Source of the DNA: Oceanobacillus caeni
GTDB lineage: Bacteria > Bacillota > Bacilli > Bacillales > Amphibacillaceae
DNA length: 64,000 nucleotides
NCBI RefSeq assembly: GCF_019037185.1
Contig: NZ_JAHHXM010000010.1
Location: forward strand, 28,517 to 92,516
Direction: 5' to 3'
Shown: positions 61,035 through 64,000 of the stretch, in pieces
How positions within the stretch are numbered: position 1 is the first letter of the stretch
How the letters are laid out: each line of letters opens with the position of its first letter
Notes under the pieces: model-generated
What the model saw: only the letters and a program-made list of their open reading frames with translations
Told to the model about the DNA's origin: nothing
The model's database searches: none
Program-made: the position numbers and the translations under genes

Positions 61035-61065
61035 TAAAAGAGGTACGCTTCAATTGAAAAATCTA

Positions 61066-61103
61066 AAATAGGGCTTATCTCGTACTAGATAAGTCTTATT
61101 TTT
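61066..61103 (+). terminator. Intercistronic stem-loop (partial terminator)
   Basis: AAATAGGGCTTATCT and AGATAAGTCTTATTT arms, then TT. Placed between the receptor and permease genes, it probably lowers downstream expression relative to the receptor. Confidence 0.7.
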
Positions 61104-61121
61104 ACTTTAAGAGGTGTGAAT

Positions 61122-61784
61122 ATGGAAGGTAGATTTAATTGGGCTGGTGTGATTGACTTTTTGCCAGAACTTGGCACAGGTCTTTATTATACATTACTAA
61201 TTTCAATCATAGGACTTATTATCGGTTTTGTATTAGGAGCTATATTTGGGCTTGGACGTATATCAAAAAATAAAATATTTTATGGTATTTCATCCATATA
61301 TATTGAAGTCATCCGAGGGACACCTGTACTTGTACAAGCAATTTGGATTTTCTTTGCGTTACCACTGATAACTGGATATAATATGGCATCCGTGACAGCT
61401 GGAATTATCGTGATCGCTGTTAACTCAGGAGCCTATATTGCCGAGATTGTACGTGGTGCGGTCCAGTCCATTGCGAAAGGACAAGTAGAAGCAGGACGAT
61501 CACTTGGTTTAACCCACAATCAAACGATGCGTTATATTGTGTGGCCTCAAGCATTTAAACGAATGATCCCTCCACTAGGAAATCAATTTATTATTAGTAT
61601 TAAAGATACTTCCCTTTTATCTGTTATTCTTGTTCCGGAATTAATGTTTCAAGGAAGATTAATTGCATCTAACTATTTTAATGCAGTCGAAATTTATACA
61701 ACGGTTGCAGTCTTTTACTTAATTATTACCTTAACATTATCGTATATATTACGAATGATTGAAAAGAGGTTGGATGTACAATGA
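61122..61784 (+). CDS. Polar amino-acid ABC permease
   Basis: HisM/GlnP-type permease, 220 aa. [14 protein letters not shown], the EAA loop ([20 protein letters not shown]) and [16 protein letters not shown] are conserved. ATG at 61122 with AAGAGGTG. Overlaps the ATPase gene by four bases (ATGA). Confidence 0.9.
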   Translation: MEGRFNWAGVIDFLPELGTGLYYTLLISIIGLIIGFVLGAIFGLGRISKNKIFYGISSIYIEVIRGTPVLVQAIWIFFALPLITGYNMASVTAGIIVIAVNSGAYIAEIVRGAVQSIAKGQVEAGRSLGLTHNQTMRYIVWPQAFKRMIPPLGNQFIISIKDTSLLSVILVPELMFQGRLIASNYFNAVEIYTTVAVFYLIITLTLSYILRMIEKRLDVQ

Positions 61785-62503
61785 TTAAAGTAGAAAATTT
61801 ACACAAAAGTTTTGGGGATCATGAAGTGTTAAAAGGAATAGATTGTGAGATTCAATCCTCTGAAGTTGTTTGTGTTATTGGGCCAAGTGGATCTGGAAAA
61901 AGTACATTTTTACGTTGTTTAAATATGTTAGAGTCTATCACGAGTGGACAGGTGACTGTAGATGGCTTCAATTTAAAAAATAAAAAAACAAACATTAATA
62001 TGGTTCGAACAGAAGTGGGGATGGTATTCCAGCAATTTAATCTGTTCCCGCATAAGACGGTTATAGAAAATATTATGCTCGCTCCAATGAAGGTTCGAAA
62101 AATCTCTAAAAATGAAGCGAAGGAACGTGGACTAAAGTTACTTAAGAAGGTAGGTTTATCAGATAAAGCCAATAAATATCCATCATCTTTATCAGGGGGA
62201 CAACAGCAACGTGTTGCGATCGCTAGGGCACTTGCGATGGAACCCAAATTGATGTTATTTGATGAACCAACTTCGGCGCTCGATCCTGAATTAGTTGGGG
62301 AAGTGCTTGAGGTAATGAGGCAACTTGCTATAGAAGGAATGACGATGGTTGTTGTGACACATGAGATGGGTTTTGCAAGAGAAGTAGCAGACCGTGTTTT
62401 ATTTATGGATGAAGGGATTATTATGGAGGAGGGTCGCCCAGATGTCATCTTCTCAAACCCGACATCAGGTAGAACAAAGGAATTTTTAGATAAAGTATTG
62501 TAA
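61781..62503 (+). CDS. Polar amino-acid ABC ATPase
   Basis: GlnQ/ArtM-like ATPase, 240 aa. Walker [11 protein letters not shown]-loop [38 protein letters not shown] and VTHE. Translationally coupled to the permease. Much like the ATPase at 16.7 kb. Confidence 0.92.
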   Translation: MIKVENLHKSFGDHEVLKGIDCEIQSSEVVCVIGPSGSGKSTFLRCLNMLESITSGQVTVDGFNLKNKKTNINMVRTEVGMVFQQFNLFPHKTVIENIMLAPMKVRKISKNEAKERGLKLLKKVGLSDKANKYPSSLSGGQQQRVAIARALAMEPKLMLFDEPTSALDPELVGEVLEVMRQLAIEGMTMVVVTHEMGFAREVADRVLFMDEGIIMEEGRPDVIFSNPTSGRTKEFLDKVL

Positions 62504-62652
62504 GGTGTGTTCAAAAAGGATGATAAAAAGGAATGGGTCGGCTAAGAACACAACGTCCTGGGACTAAGATTACTCGTTCCGCCGTAAAGATTTGTTGTAA
62601 CGTTGTCCCTACACAGCGGCATGTCATTTTTACCGGCCTTTTTGAACAACCT
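62504..62652 (-). repeat. Family B inverted-terminal repeat element, copy B4
   Basis: Read on the minus strand, GTTGTTCAAAAAGGCCGGTA then AAAATGACATGCCGCTGTG; the other end is TTTTTGAACACACC. Opposite orientation to B1-B3. It begins just past the ATPase stop. Confidence 0.75.
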
Positions 62653-62794
62653 CTTACTATTTAGGTTAATTTTCCAATGGTTAAATAAAGGAATATATGT
62701 TATTCTAGAAATGCGATGAGCTGATTTGTGTAAGTCGAAAGATAATGAAATAAGTGATGTGAACACTTAGTTCTTTCGCCACAAATATATCGAA

Positions 62795-62827
62795 GGCGCC
62801 TATACTATTGACGTATGGGCGTCTTTT
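62795..62827 (+). terminator. Terminator downstream of element B4
   Basis: GGCGCCTATAC and GTATGGGCGTC arms, then TTTTT. Probably ends the ABC operon read-through. Confidence 0.75.
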
Positions 62828-62972
62828 TGTACATAAACTATATAGAATAGTCACCAGTTTACCTCCTGGGTAATATGTTATCATGAAGGCTTTTATCCAT
62901 CTAAACGGTTTATAATCGGCTTTTACAGATAACGAATTAATTGTTTTTACCTTATAAACAGGAGGAATACGA

Positions 62973-63614
62973 ATGTTTCCATATTATTTTTATTATTTGC
63001 CTTATTACGTGAATTCCTTTCCATATCAACCCGAATTACCATATGAAAGAAACACTGCATTTGCTTATGATGAAAGACAACCGGTTCATGGTCAAGTTAC
63101 TTGGACTTATGGAGGGCCAGTGACGAAATGTGAAATGCCTTGGTCAGAAAACAATTATATGACTGTAGCTGTCGCAAGAAATTCTCCTTATCGATGTGGT
63201 CAATTTATAAGATTAAGAAATATACAGGCGCCATATGGGAGGGAAGTCGTTGTAAAGGTAGTGGACGAGGTGAAAGATTATCCACCTAATAGATTAAATA
63301 TTCACCGTAATGCGTTTGAAGCATTAGGAGTCAATCCGAACGTTGGAGTATTAAATGTCGAAATTATCCCGGCCTCCGATTCGCAAATGGAAGGGTGGGG
63401 GGCACGCTTGCTACACGTGGTTGAAACTGCATATCCAGGATATCGAATAGCGGAGTATCATTTATTAACCAAAACCAAAATATCGAATACGGCAATGAAA
63501 GAAAGCTATTCATTCAAGTTGCAAAGTTCTCAAGGGAATCTCGACATTCAAGGGGATATTATCTACAATCCGAAAGCAAATCGACTTAGTTCTTTCCAGA
63601 TAAAAGAAATATAA
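62973..63614 (+). CDS. DUF3889 protein with DPBB/RlpA-like domain
   Basis: A 213-aa protein. Tyr/Pro-rich N-terminus (MFPYYFYYLPYYVNSFPYQP), then an expansin/RlpA-like double-psi barrel (QVTWTYGGPVTKCEMPWSEN, CGQFIRLRN, PPNRLNIHRNAFEALGV) and a C-terminal PepSY-like DUF3889 region. Cys at CEMP and RCG. No signal peptide, so perhaps a spore-layer protein, as other Bacillus homologues; function unknown. Strong ribosome site. Confidence 0.78.
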   Translation: MFPYYFYYLPYYVNSFPYQPELPYERNTAFAYDERQPVHGQVTWTYGGPVTKCEMPWSENNYMTVAVARNSPYRCGQFIRLRNIQAPYGREVVVKVVDEVKDYPPNRLNIHRNAFEALGVNPNVGVLNVEIIPASDSQMEGWGARLLHVVETAYPGYRIAEYHLLTKTKISNTAMKESYSFKLQSSQGNLDIQGDIIYNPKANRLSSFQIKEI

Positions 63615-63619
63615 AAGCT

Positions 63620-63655
63620 ATGTAGTGTAAACATTATGTGTTTGCACTACTTTTA
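63620..63655 (+). terminator. Terminator of the DUF3889 gene
   Basis: GTAGTGTAAAC and GTTTGCACTAC perfect arms, then TTTTATTTG. Confidence 0.85.
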
Positions 63656-63904
63656 TTTGTACGTAAGTAAAGAAAATTTTAGCTGAAGTTGATGGGACGT
63701 CGTGCAGCAAGACTATTTAGTGAAGAAGCACTCCTTGTAAGTAGTATTTCAATCCATGGACTTATTTCACTAAAGGACAAGCAAATGTTATTTTTCAAAA
63801 GTAGTTATAAAACTCTAAATTGGGGTACATTAAAACTGTTCTCTTCAAAATACGGAATGATGAACAAGAACCATAATAAATATTAGGGATTTTGAATATA
63901 ATTT

Positions 63905-63954
63905 TTAAGTTTACCTAAAAATAATTTAAGTTTACCTAAAAATAAAGATTGACT
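63905..63954 (+). promoter_or_regulatory. Two direct 19-bp repeats before a -35-like TTGACT
   Basis: TTAAGTTTACCTAAAAATA occurs at 63905 and 63926, a 21-base step (two helical turns). Within each, TTTAAGTTTACCTAAA (second copy; first copy same core) is a near-palindrome. TTGACT follows at 63949. Looks like a tandem operator for a gene beyond the window. Confidence 0.5.
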
Positions 63955-64000
63955 TCCAACAAAAAACAGGCATTGAAAAGTTCAACCTAATAAATGGACT

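Noticed and set aside
63689..63886. 65-aa ORF near the window end
   Set aside because: No convincing ribosome site or domain; composition like non-coding DNA.

Overview
The window is AT-rich DNA from a spore-forming member of the Bacillaceae, probably in the Oceanobacillus/Virgibacillus/Ornithinibacillus neighbourhood. The evidence is Bacillus-type gene content: SspP, a CotD-like coat protein next to ypsA, lipoteichoic acid synthase, mtlA-mtlR-mtlF-mtlD order, a MifM-like leader before yidC, YhgE, a DUF3889 protein, strong AGGAGG ribosome sites and candidate sigma-K and sigma-G promoters. The genus is inference. The DNA is chromosomal; there is no prophage, CRISPR array or intact transposase.

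Layout. 1-6.3 kb: 5'-truncated CaCA antiporter, LtaS, and a minus-strand TPP-riboswitch operon for a thiamine-precursor ABC transporter carrying a small thiamine-binding protein gene. 6.4-16.5 kb: DHA2 exporter, an HprK paralogue that lacks two catalytic residues, the mannitol PTS operon, and a MarR gene with a frameshifted MFS gene. 16.6-24.9 kb: sulfur scavenging, with a cystine-type ABC importer, a YdbM-like flavin-dependent acyl-CoA-dehydrogenase-fold enzyme, two flavin reductases, and an ATP-sulfurylase homologue with an altered sulfate-binding motif and a non-kinase C-terminal extension. 25-33 kb: a paralogous pair of unknown genes, a glutamate/dicarboxylate symporter, a lone VWA-like domain, an SDR remnant, a nucleoside deaminase, an aldo-keto reductase and YhgE.

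33-40 kb is a nucleoside salvage locus: GntR regulator, nupC, pdp, deoB, punA and a purine permease. A shared palindrome lies between the -35 and -10 boxes of both internal promoters. 40-46 kb: FAD oxidoreductase, Mn-dependent pyrophosphatase, a 20-bp tandem array, sspP, yidC with its MifM-like leader, a CotD-like gene and ypsA. 46-57 kb: acetyltransferases, a YrvL-like membrane protein, an LPXTA-anchored acidic surface protein, folC-folE-5-FTHF cyclo-ligase, a TetR gene divergent from a DHA2 exporter, a C45 peptidase and a metal-binding domain protein. 57-64 kb: a His/Cys-rich protein, tRNA-Thr(CGU), an FMN reductase, a secreted repeat protein, a 52-bp tandem array, a polar amino-acid ABC operon and a DUF3889 protein.

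Two dispersed repeat families run through the intergenic regions. Family A is a two-hairpin element with seven copies, all in plus orientation, plus one minus-strand fragment. Family B has terminal inverted repeats built on GTTGTTCAAAAA and has four copies. The observations most worth testing are the MifM-like leader with a Shine-Dalgarno-masking stem, the HprK paralogue, family A with a compensated base pair, the operator shared by the nucleoside promoters and the unusual ATP-sulfurylase homologue. All family assignments were made by reading sequence; no database search was run.
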